Shown: positions 47,116 to 60,105 of the stretch, one piece after another | Layout: every line of letters begins with the position of its first letter | Position numbering within the stretch: the stretch's first letter is position 1 | Source of the DNA: Polytrichum commune | Taxonomy: Eukaryota; Streptophyta; Polytrichopsida; Polytrichales; Polytrichaceae | Direction: 5' to 3' | Length of the DNA: 64,000 nucleotides | Assembly (NCBI GenBank): GCA_950295325.1 | Contig: OX485807.1 | Location: forward strand, 20,927,666 to 20,991,665 | The notes under the pieces: generated by a model | The model's database searches: none | What the model was told of the DNA's origin: nothing | Seen by the model: only the letters and a program-made list of their open reading frames with translations | Made by a program: the position numbers and the translations under genes

Positions 47116-47336
47116 AATCAACATAATTGGGGGAGGTCTATATGACCATTTAAATAGCACAAGATCTTCATATTGATAATGAATAAGATATTCATATGAT
47201 CTCCAAAAATTATGAGGAAAGCAGCTACAACCTCTAGTTGGATTTGCTAACCATCTCGTACTACTTAATCACGTGTCTCGTATCCTACGATAAGTGGGCT
47301 AGTTGGAAAAGTTAACCATTTGAGACCCATTTAGCT
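47116..47336. mobile_element. AAGGTAGATGGG-family element, right end (host of hAT MITE copy A)
   Basis: The segment is collinear with 48,170-48,400 ('CAACATAATTGGGGG', 'ATATTCATATGATCT', 'AAGTGGGCTAGT') and ends in the inverted 'TGAGACCCATTTAGC' terminus. The left part of the same element probably lies before 46,600. Confidence 0.6.
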
Positions 47337-47547
47337 CAAATGATTTAGTACGCATGGTGAATGGTGTGCCACATTGATTGGTATGGCATGCATGTTTCTT
47401 TATGTAGCACCATGTGTAAGTGACTTACGGTCAACTTTTTATGTGTGTTACACCTTGGGAGTATCGAAAGTGTGGCACATGCACTAGCTATACACACTTT
47501 AAACATATAGAGAGGGTGGAGATTCGGAAAAAACCGTGCTTGGGGAT

Positions 47548-48400
47548 AAGGTAGATGGGTCCTAAATGGTTACTTTTTTTTCCGACTAGGCCACTTCTCC
47601 TAAGATACGAAACATGCAATTAGACAAGATCGTTAGCAAATCCATGCCATAATCACTTTCCTCATGATTTTTGGAGCTCGTATGAATATCTTTTTCATTT
47701 TCAAAATGAAGATTCTCGTGCTCATTGAATGGTAATATAACCCCTTTCTCCCCTCCTCCAATATATTGATCATTGAGTCTACAGTGGTTCTCATATATTT
47801 GAGCATGCAATCAATTTTTCTTAAACATGTGTCTTTTTTATACATGTTCTTGGAGCCACACCAAACCACATAGCACTCAACTATAGGTGGCTTAATAAGA
47901 ACACCAACCAAATAATGGTTGTCTACTTTACAACATCTTGAAAATGGGTTGTTACACAAAACAAAGTTCATATGAAACTACATTGCGTGAACAAAGTGTG
48001 CATTCACTTACCCAATAAGGTAGATAATCCTTACTTGGTTGCTTTTCCTATTAGGACACCTGTATTGGAGTGGTATGTGGGTTGGTGTGGTTCCAAGAAT
48101 GGATACCAAAAGGACACGTGTTTAAAAGATATTGGGTTGCATGTTCAAAGTAAGACAACCATTCTAGGTGCAAAAGTCAACATAATTGGGGGAAGGGGGG
48201 GGGGGCTATATGGTCATTTGATGGGAACGAGAATCTTCACTATGATAGTGAACTAAATATTCGTCTGAGATCTAAAAATAGGAGGAAAATGTCTATGGCC
48301 TCAATTTGGGTTTCCTAACTATCTTGTACTAATCGCATGTTTTCAAATCCTAGGAGAAGTGGGCTAGTCAGAAAAAGAAAATGAAAGACCTGCCTACCTT
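47548..48400. mobile_element. AAGGTAGATGGG-family element with long inverted ends (853 bp)
   Basis: Left 'AAGGTAGATGGGTCCTAAAT...ACTAGGCCACTTCTCCTAA' and right, reversed, 'AAGGTAGGCAGGTC...ACTAGCCCACTTCTCCTAGG' match over about 60-70 bp. Interiors are AT-rich and have no transposase. Long TIRs suggest a MULE-type non-autonomous element, but I see no target duplication. Confidence 0.68.
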
Positions 48401-50064
48401 AGGTTGAAGAAAACCTTTGTTTGATGGTGTTGATCATTGACAAGCGAACTTCGCATGAAGATGGGGGTGACATGTCCATTGACAAGTGTTATTAACACCA
48501 ATGTGTAAGCATCTGTTTCAATTGGTTGTCAACCTCATAATTGCATGCTACTCAATGTGCATTGATGATGAACAACGTGGATCATACTATTAATAATAAA
48601 TTGTTAACTTAGCAAAGAGATTGCTTAGAGAATTTGTGGGTGCCAAGGTAAGTTAGAGTGCACTGGCATTGTAGCATCGGAGACCCACATCCCAGTGGAT
48701 GGAATTTCCAAAGTAAAACAAACTAATACACAATCTCCAAAATTGGAGAATTAGAAGGTCAACAAATTCTAGAGGGTTGTCTTTCTGTCATTAAACTATG
48801 GGCAACAAAGATTTGTGATACATACAAAAAAAATTTATGTGTTCGGAGATGAGCATGTGGCATTGGTCCAAAAACTTACAAAAGTTGAATACTAAAAGAA
48901 CCGACAATTAGAACGACCATAGGAGTTGCTCTAACTTGATGACAATGTTAAAAACAATTGGCTTAAAGTGAACACTTCTCTTATGATATTAAACACGTAA
49001 TTGGTACAATTTTTTAGCTCATAACCATTTTCCTCATAATTTGTGGAGATGACACGAATGTTTTATACTTTATTAAAGTTAAGATTCCTTTTCTTCTTAG
49101 ATGATCATCTAGCCAACCCCCCCCCCCCACAAAATAAATAAATAATAATAATAATTGTGTTGGTTATTGAACCTAGATAGTTTACAAAAGAATTGAGCAT
49201 GTAATCCGATCTCTTTGACATATGATTCCATGATGTCTCCTCTTAGATCCACATCGAACCACATAACACTTTGCATGTGCTAACTTCGGAGAGAGCAAAA
49301 AAGAATCATCATCGCACATGAACATACTCCTCATTCATCCAACACAAATACCTTAAAAAAGCATGCATTTCAAAATCTATCATTTTAAGGTTTTCTCACA
49401 CCAAAGATAGCTTCAACATCACGAATTAAACTATTTAAGTCGGTTTAAATGAATCGACGACAAACCTATAGAAGATCGAAATTTTTAGGTTTGGTGGAGG
49501 AGAGGTTTGAAGCTCAATAGTTCCGGACCCTCTCTTTCCTAACTTCGATGCCCCGGCCACTGTGTATTATGAATATTATAATCTTCGTGCTTTGAAACTT
49601 TAAACATACTTATTAAGACACTTAATACTTATTTAGAGTGGAGTCGGTCTAGATAACTCACTCACCTTCTGCATGTGCTAAGAGTTCATGACCATCATCA
49701 TCATCATCATCATCATGTGGCCACTCACATGCATGTGAGGCGCTGACACGTGTCGTACATAAAGCTGAGTCATAGGCATAGCTGCCGATGATGATGCTGG
49801 ATGATGATGGCACATCCTAACCCCCCCATGCATGCATCCTCGGGCTCCCTGTCCTGCTGACACGTGGAGTGGGCCACTCAGGGCTCATGTCCTACTTGGC
49901 AGGCCGTAGATGCCTCGTAGCATGCCACCTGGCATGTTCTCTATGGCGGCAAGAAAAGAAGGGTTTTCAGGGCTCTTGGATTGGGAAAGCCTGCCTCAAT
50001 AGAGACAAACTATTAATGCTCAACAATTAATACACATAAGAAGGAAGTAAGTAAGTTCCATAAT
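48401..50064. other. Intergenic DNA with a GC-richer, G-box-containing patch at about 49,680-49,970
   Basis: No gene is supported. Within the patch are a CAT microsatellite (49,693-49,717) and ACGT-core elements: 'GACACGTGTCG' and 'GACACGTGGAG'. Another 'TTTCCTCATAATTTGTGGAG' fragment of the AAGGTAGATGGG family lies near 49,030. Confidence 0.45.
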
Positions 50065-50424
50065 AAGGTGCGTGGGTGTTATTTGGTTCGTTTTTCATGT
50101 TCTTCAACTTCTAGTGATTTAGATTTATGTAGTAAAACTCGTGTTGCATTAGCAAATCTACAATGGAACGTCTGCAAAAACCGGATCGGAAATTGGACCT
50201 CCCCTGATTTAGGTATGGTTATTGAAAGTGCATGGTTGTTGATGGGTCCTCTCAATTGTGTTCACTATTCAGTAAAGAGTAGCTATTGATATTTGAAGAT
50301 GTAGTCCAATCTCTTTTAAACACGTGTCTTTATGATGTTTGCTCTTTGATCTTCACCAAATCACAAACTGATCAAATCTAGGGGTTTGATTAAAAAACTG
50401 AGCCACTTAAGACCCATCTACCTT
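50065..50424. mobile_element. AAGGTAGATGGG-family element, short member (360 bp)
   Basis: It starts AAGGTGCGTGGGTGTTATTTGG and ends, reversed, AAGGTAGATGGGTCTTAAGTGG. The interior shares 'AACACGTGTCTTTATGATGTT' type sequence with the other members. Non-coding. Confidence 0.6.
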
Positions 50425-51899
50425 AGATGGTGGGGGCCAAGGATTTGTGATGACTTGGTAAACTCGTCCATTTTGAAGGTGAAAACGCAAGCGAACTAAT
50501 ATAATTTAAAAGCACCTTTGGCAAACACTTTGAGGATTATTGTTCCTTATTTAGGGAACCTAAGACATGAGTGATGAATAGTGAGTAGTGACCGGTGAGC
50601 GATATCACACAAGTGGTGAGTGGTAACATGTGAGCAATAAAATTAAATATAGAAAATCCCCATGACTATAGGGGTCATAACTTCAATTTGGTACTATGAT
50701 TATACTTTATAGTATTAACATTCAAAAATTGAGAACATGTGGAGGCCTATTACCATGGACTACTAGAAAAATATTCAATCAATTGTTGATTTTATTGTTG
50801 CGTGCAACCAAAGTAGATTACAGATAATTAATGTCATCGATTGACATTTGAAACATTACATGAACACTATACTAGCATCACTACTTGTGTTCAACAACAC
50901 CGACAAGCTCAAGTAGTCGCAGGACCTCGTTGTAGGTATATGTTGGAGCGTGGATGAACTTGTCATTGTTGACCACTCCAAATCATGGATAGGAAATGAC
51001 AATGACTCCAACAACATAGTATATATCCATAAGTTTGTCACTCGTTCATTTGTTTTTATGATTTGCTAGTGGCGTTGCTTGGTTATGATGCACTATCTTT
51101 GAAAATTTGGAAGTTGGGTGCATGCCAAGGTTTAGTGGCACACAAAAATGTAATCAAGGGATGGGGAGTGTCTCAATTGACGAGAGCCTACAATATGGCA
51201 AAATTGCCTCCTTATTTCTGCACTTGGAACATGGCGTACTCTAGCACCAATACCTTCTCCCTTGAGATACTGGTTGATGCCCTTGGGCCACCAGCCATGG
51301 TCACCGGCTTTGGTGGGCTCCACCCTCATGGTCATTTTCCTCGCCACACCTTGTTGTCTTGGTGGTTGCTCTTCTCTTGTTGTTGTCGTATTGTCCATTT
51401 ATCCTGACATTTCCCGTTGGCGTCCTTCTGGTGTAACTCTTTGCCTTGATTGTCGTGCATCAAGTATGTTTTTTTCAATGTAAGTTGCTCCTTCTTGGTG
51501 CTTCTTAATTCACTACTAGTGGGTTTGTAATAATGTTTAACAAACGGGTTGGTGGACTTTAAATGAGTTGTAATTGTGTTGTCCTCTTGACACATATTTG
51601 ATAATGTTACTTCCAAACCTTTATCCCTTTACTACTTTAAGTTCTCCCTCTTTGATGCATTGCAATGTTATATTGTTTCCAAGCAACCAACCTGAAGGGT
51701 AGGATTTGTTGCGCAAACTTGAGGTTTTACATCATAATGATTCTTCGTTCAGAGCCCAAATTGGAGTTTGTTTTCAAAAATAATAATGCAAACTTTGAGG
51801 TGGACATCGAGGCTTTGGATGTGTACTCTCACATTGGTGAGCATGCAACTCATAATCGACATAGCGTCATAAAGAGGTGGTCAAGAGAAAACATATGAG
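50425..51899. other. Intergenic DNA, no gene supported
   Basis: A 114-codon plus-strand frame (51,063-51,407) and its antisense shadow have no recognised family features. The segment 51,660-51,900 has a frame with 'EVDIEALDVYSHIGEH' and 'NRHSVIKRW', which may be a C-terminal scrap of the Plavaka-like family continued at 51,900. Confidence 0.4.
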
Positions 51900-53560
51900 T
51901 CATTGCAAATCCTAATTGAGGCCTTCACAACTTTTGAATTAGTTGTCCTTGATGCTTACGCATCTACATGTTGGAATTTCTCATACTCTCAAGATATTTC
52001 AAGTCACATGGATTGCACTATGGTTTTGATCATGGCTTGTGTACATTTACTGACCTCCCAACATTTCATTACTAGGTGCCTTCATTCATACTTGCAAACG
52101 TAGTGGCCATCATCTAGTTGTGTACAAGGAAGATTGTTTGTTATTTCATGTCATCCTATCACTGTTGTGTGATACAATGCCTACTCCTAGATTGGGTGGA
52201 ACTTTGGCATACATAACCTACATCCATTCCGAGGAAGAACATGTCAAGAAGGTGGCGAGGAAAAGTTGATTGAGTACGTAAATTTAAGCAATTCTCTAAA
52301 TTCTCATAACTATTTGATATCCGTAGCTTGAGAAATGATTATTTGAAGTCTAACACTCACGGGTAGGTCACTTAGTGCATTTTAAAAACGACGTGCGGCA
52401 TAATATAGAGAGGATTAAAATCATTTGAAATAAAAATTATAAAGGAATTCCAAATAATGAAGGGGCCATTAAATGTAGACAATCCCATTATAAGTAAGTT
52501 AGATGGACATAAAATGTGGGCCATTATGTTTTTGTAAAATTAATATAGGGGTTGAAGATAAGGATCCTAGAAGGTATGTTTAGTATGTTTGCTATGGTCT
52601 CCTATGTGTTTTCTTCATAACTTTGTTTGCAATGATATTACTGTTTGCACCCTTCTTTGTTTCCATGGTTTCCCTTAACACTCGTCAATGCGTTAGGAAG
52701 TAGATTAGCTTTTATTACTTAAAAAGAATATAGAGTACAAAAAATTGCAGTGACTTGGACAATATAAGTAATGGAAGGGCGCAAACAAATGGGCCATTTT
52801 TGAAATTTAAGTAATTATAGGGAGGCTTTAATTCAGCCCTTGAAGGTAAATAGCCCCAAAACAAAGAAAAACCAGCCGCACGTGGTGCACAAAAATGCCT
52901 TAGAGTGACCTACTTGTGCTAACAATTACAATTTCATTTTGCAGAAAATAAGATATTTTTTTTGTGTGATTTCTCCTCCAAGTTTTATGATTTAGCCTCC
53001 ATATTCCATGAGTGTTGCTTGGATCATGGCAAAGCCAGCGACGCTGGTCTCTCTCTGTAGGCTTAAATAATTGTTTGTCACCCCATCATATATGATAAGG
53101 GGGATGAGTGCATTAGTCTTCATGATTAGGCTAAAATAGTTTATGGCTACAGAGATGTTTGTGTGAGTGTGTGTTGTATGTTTCTAATTTTGCATTATCA
53201 TTAATAACAATATGGCCATTGTGTTGTGTGCGCAATTGGCATTTTGGCCCTATATCCATCTTTTCCATGTGTTGAAACAATTGTATTATGATAATTTCTC
53301 TACAATCAAAGTGATAATAACTTCAAATTGTGTAAAAATGTTTGGATCTTGGGCTTCCTTTTAAATTACCACAATTAGTGCACATTGATTCATGGGAGCA
53401 ATTTCTTTTATACTTCCATTCATGCCCAAATACTTTAGGTTCTTTTCTTCCAAAATGTTGCCATCAACTCATTTCTCAAACCTACAGGAATTCGTTGAAT
53501 CTAACAACAATGTCTAAATCCATTTCCACACACATCATCATAAAAGAAGTTGTTATTACT
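51900..53560. repeat. Dispersed repeat, copy 2 (pairs with 23,040-24,730), split by hAT MITE copy B
   Basis: It is collinear with the 23-24.7 kb copy at moderate divergence and lacks the 660-bp insertion of that copy. It carries the hAT-type MITE at 52,358-52,918 instead. After the MITE, shared words resume ('TCTCCTCCAAGTTTTATG' region, 'GATGAGTGCATTA', 'GGCCATTGTGTTGTGT'). Confidence 0.72.
52358..52918. mobile_element. hAT-type MITE, copy B (561 bp, 8-bp target duplication)
   Basis: Same TIRs and interior as copy A, with a different central block ('GCTATGGTCTCCTATGTG' and following, about 130 bp). Flanks are CTAACACT and CTAACAAT (7/8). The related 23-24.7 kb repeat has the unoccupied site 'GAAGTCTAACATTTACAATC' at about 24,155-24,180. 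Confidence 0.9.
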
Positions 53561-56500
53561 TGTGGCAAAATACCATGGGTATAGGATAATGGTGGGTGTA
53601 ATTCCAAATGTTTCCCTCCCTCACCGCTCACTGCTCACATGATAGCACTCTCCATTCCTTACTTGACCCAAACAAATTATCCAATATTATATTTGAATCG
53701 ATCATCACATTAGAGTTATTTGTAAAGAAAAGTAGACGAATCCATGGGTTTAGCCCCAAATCCTAAGTTTATGAGAATTAACACAGAGCCACCCAAGCTT
53801 TCTTAATGTTTAAATTAGTATACACAAAGATTGGTCTCAGACTATTAAATTCCGGTTTTCTAGCTTGTCCTACTAGGTTGGGTGGGCCAAGCTAGCCTTG
53901 CATAGGCTGATATGGGATTTGGGACATCATGTCCCATGCGCATACCCTATTTTAGTTCACAATATTATGTCAAAGTTTGAGAGGTGGAAAGGGGAGGTCC
54001 CAAAAGCTTCACCCAACTTTCAAAATAGGCTCTGATACGCAACGAGCTCACAAACTCTTAATGAATAAATAAATTCTCAAAGAAGGATCAAACCCATGGT
54101 TGTCTTTCCTCTCTGAGGGAATTTATATCAAAGTCTATTATAAATACAACGACATTGGCATCACACAAAGTGGAGCATATCTAATTTCTATATATATGCC
54201 CAAAGTCACAAACCTCATTTGATTCTTCCCAATCACTTATCCCCTGTACCCCAAAATGGATAGTGTTAATTGTTGATAATAACTCTCCAACCAATGAGCT
54301 GCATTGTATTCCTTAGAAATAAAACAACTAGTGTTGATGTTGAAGTACGTAGTTGCCCACATTGGGGGAGAAGTGAGTGTCGGAACTACGGTCATGTGTG
54401 ATGGAACTGGGTAAATTTTAAAGCTTATTTTATAACAAGACAATGTGATCATTTTTTGAATATGTGATTTTGAAAATGGCATCAAAGACCCCAATTAGTC
54501 ACATCGTAATCAAGTTGGAGGGAATTGGCCCCCAATTTGTCAGGAACTTGTTTTAACTAGATTTCCTCCTTCATCCACAATAGATAAGTTTACATATATG
54601 TCATAAACCTCAATGTGGGCAGTGTGAAGTTTTTGGACTTTGAGTATTTTAACTTGATAATTTTGTCAAATTTCTCAATTCATTGACTTGAAGACTGGTG
54701 TACATAATGTTGACAATGACCTATATTGGTTTCTGACATACAAGTACATTTGTTAGTTTAAAACATTTCTATAAAAGTTATACTTTTGTATGATGAGCTA
54801 TGGTTTCTTTTGAGTTTCGAGATGCGCTATAATTTTCTTTTCTATGAGTTTCAGTTGAAGAATTCATAAGAAATTCACCTTGACTTCAAAACATGCAAGC
54901 TCAACTCTCATATTCCACATTTGAGTTTCTTTATTGTGCTCATGTAATATTTATTATGTGATGAAACCCCTACATATGCTAAAGTGCTCAAAAAGCCGTG
55001 CACTCACATGAACCCTTTAAATGCTTGGTAGTAGATCTCAAATTGAAAATGTCTCATAGACTGAGATTTATAGACTCGATATATGAAATTTGACCTACAA
55101 AAACAAAGTTGCAAAGGATCAATTATTGAACAGTTGGAACAAACAACGTTGTCGTTGACTTACACTACATGCTTTTAGGATCATATCTCCAATAAATTGA
55201 TCATAATTGAAGTATAATATGTTGAAATCACTAACACTTTGTTATCGTTGGTCAAAACTTGGGTTGCATAACATGCTTGGAATTGGGAAAATAATCATGT
55301 CAAGAACAATGATAATACAATACAATGGAACACCGAAAGGGTCAATGAAGGAGATTGAGTTTAAAGAATATGTGAACATGACATTGGTTGTTCATAGTAG
55401 TCAATATTATAGTATAGAACTTTTATTAAGGATACACATGAAGAATAAAAAATAAAAAGTTCCCCCACAATCACGTGACCATGGATTGGAAGTTGGTGAA
55501 CAAACATCACATGTCAGATTTACAAATTGGTTTTTTTTTTGTTTTCCTTTTGTTTCTCTTTTTTTGGTTTTTGGGGTTACACATGACAAGAAAATCCTAG
55601 CACATAAACAACATGAGGCTAGTACATGGGTTTGAATAAACACTAGGACCATTTTTGGGCCTCTTGGTGTTATAGGGATTTATGAAGAAGAATACATATC
55701 TTACACGAGGCTTGAAAGTATCCATTGTAGACGTGTGTTTGTTGAGTTGAACTTGATTTCATTGAAGCTAAGCAAGTATTTGGAGTGTAACATACCTAGG
55801 TCTTAATCATGGGATCAAGCAACTCTATGTGTTTTAACTAATGTTGGATGGGTGTTGGACCAACATATATAATTGAACGCATGTGTATCCATAATCAACA
55901 CCAATAACGGTATCAAAGAACCTACCTACGGGTATTAATAACCCTAGCATCAATCAAAAATTCACGTTCGATGGTTATCTCAAATTGAGAGGATCTTTGT
56001 ACACCTGAGATGCTAATTGGGTCAACACCATTCTAAACCATTTTGATACTAGGACAATTCCACCTGGGTATGAAGATTCTTGCATGATATATAAACATGA
56101 ATGGTATCAAAACAAAGATACCTTTTGATACTCATGCCCTACCTATATTTTAGAAACTGTGAAATGTTCATTATAGATGCCCGAATCATATCAAAAGAAG
56201 ATAATATTGGTAAATGCATAGTATCAATATTCAATGTCAACAATAGCATCAAAGAACCTACCCGTGGGTATTAAAATTGTAACACTAGTCATATATTGAC
56301 ACTTGAATTATTATTGGGTCGTAACCATTCTAGACCACATTGATACTAGAGTAGGTTTAGTCAGATCTGAAGGTTCTTGCACAAACTTATAGACTCAAAA
56401 TGTCTTGAACATAAATAAATACCATCTAGTACCCATACCCTGTTGATATTGGAAAATGTGGAATGCTCATTATGGTGACCGAATGATTTTTGTTTTGAAT

Positions 56501-56896
56501 GATACCAATCCAACACCGTTTTTTGGACCCCAAAAGAACGGACTCATGGATAGAATTGTGCGTTGGAGACATTTGGAGAGGTAGTTAAGCACCGTACTCA
56601 ATCCTTGTCAAAAATTTATTGCCTTGATCAACGTGTACACATGCAATATACATCATGTCCACTTGTTGGCTTGTGCTTTGACCGAGGTCTCAAACCCTAG
56701 GGGATTTCTTCAATATTGCTTTCGGTTTTCGATTGGCCCGGCTAAAATACGCAACTTTAGGGATTGCATTGTCATATATGAATGTATTCATGAAGTTTGT
56801 ATTTGTCCAAAATTTAGCAAAGTGTTCATTTGCATGAAAAATGACACCATATGCATCGTGTTATACCATGCATTCTTCGTACAATTTCAAACAATA
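53561..56896. other. Intergenic DNA, nothing recognised
   Basis: AT-rich with frequent stops. No gene, array or clear inverted repeat was identified. The 55,207-55,455 and 56,624-56,959 frames lack family features. Confidence 0.4.
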
Positions 56897-57070
56897 AGAC
56901 TAGGGCTACGGATTGCTAAGCACTACCATGAACCAAAAGTTGTGGGAAAATGGAGTTAAAAAAAGTTTGGGATTGAAACTTTTTGAAAAAAGTCACCCCA
57001 AATTTTTGTATGGCAATTTCCCACAACTTTTGGTTGATGGTTTGTGCTTAGCAATCCGTGGCCCTAGTCT
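56897..57070. repeat. Fold-back element: 53-bp inverted arms, about 68-bp loop
   Basis: 56,897-56,949 (AGACTAGGGCTACGGATTGC...) pairs with 57,017-57,070 reversed (AGACTAGGGCCACGGATTGC...) with few mismatches. Shared inner words are 'TTGCTAAGCAC' and 'AACCAAAAGTTGTGGGAAA'. It would form a long hairpin if transcribed and is probably a fold-back MITE. No target duplication is clear. Confidence 0.88.
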
Positions 57071-58217
57071 TTTTAGTAAAGTGGATGAACATGCTTTTAG
57101 TAAAGTGATATTCTAATGTTAGGGTTTGAAAAATATAACCGCTCAAAAGTAGTAGCATTGAACGGCTTTGTGTTCTTTGATCAAATTACGGGTACTATTA
57201 AAACAAAAGGTGGCTCTATCGAAATGTGTGCCTTGATGTTTTATGAGACCCATGTAATGTATGGTGGTTTTCATTCATCCATGTATCCACATTTCTTCAT
57301 TTAGATGGAGCGATAGCAATAGAAACTTACATATTGAAACATTAGAATGGCTAAGTATGAGTGATGTATGAGTCTAGAAATGCTAGATATTTTTACAAGT
57401 TGGAGTAAAATTTGCATTTGTTCATTCATATTTAAATGCCTCCTATTGAAGTTTCAAAAATTTGCTAGAATTCATAGTTGCGACTCTTTTATGACATCAC
57501 ATAATCTTAGGTATGTGCACCTATTTTGGTTTGTAAGATATTAAAGATCCCTATCTTTTGCGGTCTTGTGGATGCATGGGGGACACATGTATAACTAGTA
57601 TGATTCATAAGCAAAAATAAATAAAAATTCAGGCAGAGGCATAAAATGGCCTATGTACATGTATGGCATGCCCATGGTTTACCATGCACTATTGGAGTAG
57701 AGGGTGGGACTGTGGACTTGCCAAAGTTTCATAAATTGACGATTATATATAGGGCTTATAAGCAAGAGCAACATAGCATTTATGGTCCCATATTCTCACA
57801 ATATGCTCTTTTAGCAAAGCCAAAGCACTTTATTCCATCCAAAAGGTGGCACACTACCTAGATGGGTGGTACAAACATATGGGTCCCTAGATATCGATCA
57901 CAACAGATCTTGAAACATTGAGATTCATAATTTTCTTAAAGAATTGAGATGCAATCCACTTATTTTGAGTGACATGGCTTCCAAGGGACTTACTTTGAGA
58001 AGCTAACCCAATGAGCTAATTAGCACATAAAACAACTTACTCTAAGTACCCAAACTATGTAGCCAAAGTGTTGGGAATAGTTACGATTACTTTTAACCCT
58101 TACATGCTCATGCAACTCGAAATGGATCACCACCTAATATTCTAATGGGGTTTGTGACCCACTAGGCTACAATCTATGTGGATGGAAGGTTTCTATTGGT
58201 GTAGGGTGGTGCCCCAC

Positions 58218-58466
58218 TACACTCTAAACTCCATAGTATCACACCTATGGCAACCAAAGTGCACATGATATTACAGAGTTTTGTAGTGTTAACATGAATG
58301 CATGACACTATAGAATTAACGTAGCATGTGGCATTATGGAATAACACAAAGGAGATGTGAGGACAATTTGAGTTCGTTCTCCCGTAACTTACGCTAGTGT
58401 GGTCCACTCCACTTGGCCTTCCCTGGCAATGTGGCAGACGCATGCACCAACATTCAACAAGTGGCA

Positions 58467-58497
<31 letters not shown>

Positions 58498-58712
58498 AAG
58501 AAGAAGCACTCCACATGTTGACACATGGCACAATGCGAGGGTGTGGGTTGACTTCTTGGGTAATTCCATTCATGACAAATTTTGTGATATAAGGGAGAGA
58601 AATGTGACAATAAGGAGTGAGATTTGAACTACGAACATCCGTTCCCTAGGGTTTTGGGATATTAGAGAGTGTGTGACATTATGGAGGTTGATATTATGGA
58701 GTTTAGGATGTA
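58218..58712. mobile_element. MITE with TACACTCTAAACTCC ends, copy 2, containing a GAA tract
   Basis: It matches 42,899-43,233 at both ends and in inner blocks. It is larger because of about 150 bp around a GAA microsatellite (58,468-58,506) and a flanking inverted pair, 'CCACATGTTGACACATGG'. The Phe- and Arg-rich open frames over the GAA tract are artefacts. Confidence 0.75.
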
Positions 58713-59148
58713 CCATATAGGCCAAAATAGCACATAAAAACCTCAAACTCCAAGCATGAAGAATTTTTCGTTAGGTTGGCATTGCTTGTTTTGGGAGGCG
58801 GTTCCAAGTGTTGCCCAACTATAAGAGCCAAATTTGGAAGCCAATATCTGTCATATGATGTGGGGATTTTCCCCCCTTAGAACAAGGTGATGGTTGTGCA
58901 GAACTTGACCGGATGGATTTGGAAAAAAACTAGTGCACATGTTGTTTGCTCCATGAAAAAGGGGGAAACGACCTCATGTGGCCCCTCCAACTTTGAGGGT
59001 GACAAACTTCATCTAAATTTGCTCAAAAAAACCCAAATTTCTGGGAGTAGCTCATTTGTCATCCACATAGCATATTATGGAAAAAATTTCAACTTTCTAA
59101 AATTTGTGGCATGACCAAAACGAATTTTTTTAGAGTTTTCTCTAGCTG

Positions 59149-59163
59149 CCCCCCCCCCCCCCT
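59149..59163. repeat. Poly-C tract
   Basis: A run of about 14 C followed by TCCC. It is a likely weak point for assembly. Confidence 0.8.
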
Positions 59164-59900
59164 CCCAATGAAGGCCCTGCCCATATGTATTATAACCTAG
59201 CAAATGTTGTCCAGATGACTTCAAATGTTTATATAAATAATACATTGTAGTCTAGTTCACATCCGTATGGTTGGATTTCAAGAAACTAGAGTCTATTTTG
59301 CTACATAACAAAAATGCTCATCGTTGGTACTGGAAATGCCCAAAAATGGAATGTAAAGGCTTGAGCGTTTAGGGGTTAAGCTCAAATCAACTCCAATACC
59401 GTATAACTATGCAAGGCCCCATCACTTTGGTGATAAGAAGGTGAATTGAGCTCCATTGGAGTGAGGATTAGGGATTTCCCAAGGTGTCCGCAATTTGAGG
59501 AAGTTAATTTAGGATCATGCACTCTTATCCGATTTCCATGTAGTGAAATGAAATGAAATTGATTTTTTAAAGTCCATGAAGTCTAGAGGCTTATGGGATT
59601 AAAAATACCTCAAGATAGTGTCAAACCATCTAATCCCTAGAGTGGCAGAGTGAACAACTTCTCATTCATTAGGCAACTATTAAGTCTTTTGATGTCGAGC
59701 ATATCGTGTGCTTTCCCACACCTCACTCCAATATTTTTCCTTGATTAATATATTCATATATATACAAAAATCATTCTAAAAAGAGGCCTATTAATAAAAA
59801 TATTGATTGTAAGAGGTTTAAGAGTGGGGTGCAAGAGAATGTTTTGTACCAATAGATTTGATGTTTCAAGGGTCTTGAACTAGATAACTACACTGAAATA

Positions 59901-60105
59901 TGCAATTAGGTAATCTTCACATATAGGTTGACTTTTGCCCATGCAAATTAACGTGGATCAAAACCAAATTATAAACTTATAATTTGATTCAATAATCCGT
60001 ATACCATCAAAATAAAAAAATAATTCTTGTATTATGTTATTGTGGTAGTATATATTTCAAATAATGCAAAATGTCAATAAATTAGTGTGGGACAACCTAA
60101 TTGCA
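59901..60105. mobile_element. MITE with TGCAATTAGGT ends, copy 1 (about 205 bp)
   Basis: It starts TGCAATTAGGTAATC and ends ACAACCTAATTGCA. The interior, 'TTGACTTTTGCCCATGCA' and 'TTATTGTGGTAGTA', is collinear with 61,158-61,368. A third right end (GGCAACCTAATTGCAC) occurs near 42,288-42,303. Confidence 0.72.

Noticed and set aside
50759-51521. Second CACTA element suggested by ACTACTAGAAAAA and CTACTAGTG
   Set aside because: The left end lacks the initial C, the sequences next to the two ends do not match each other, and no 3-bp target duplication is present.
58389-58627. Poly-Phe and poly-Arg frames
   Set aside because: Translation of the GAA microsatellite inside a MITE.
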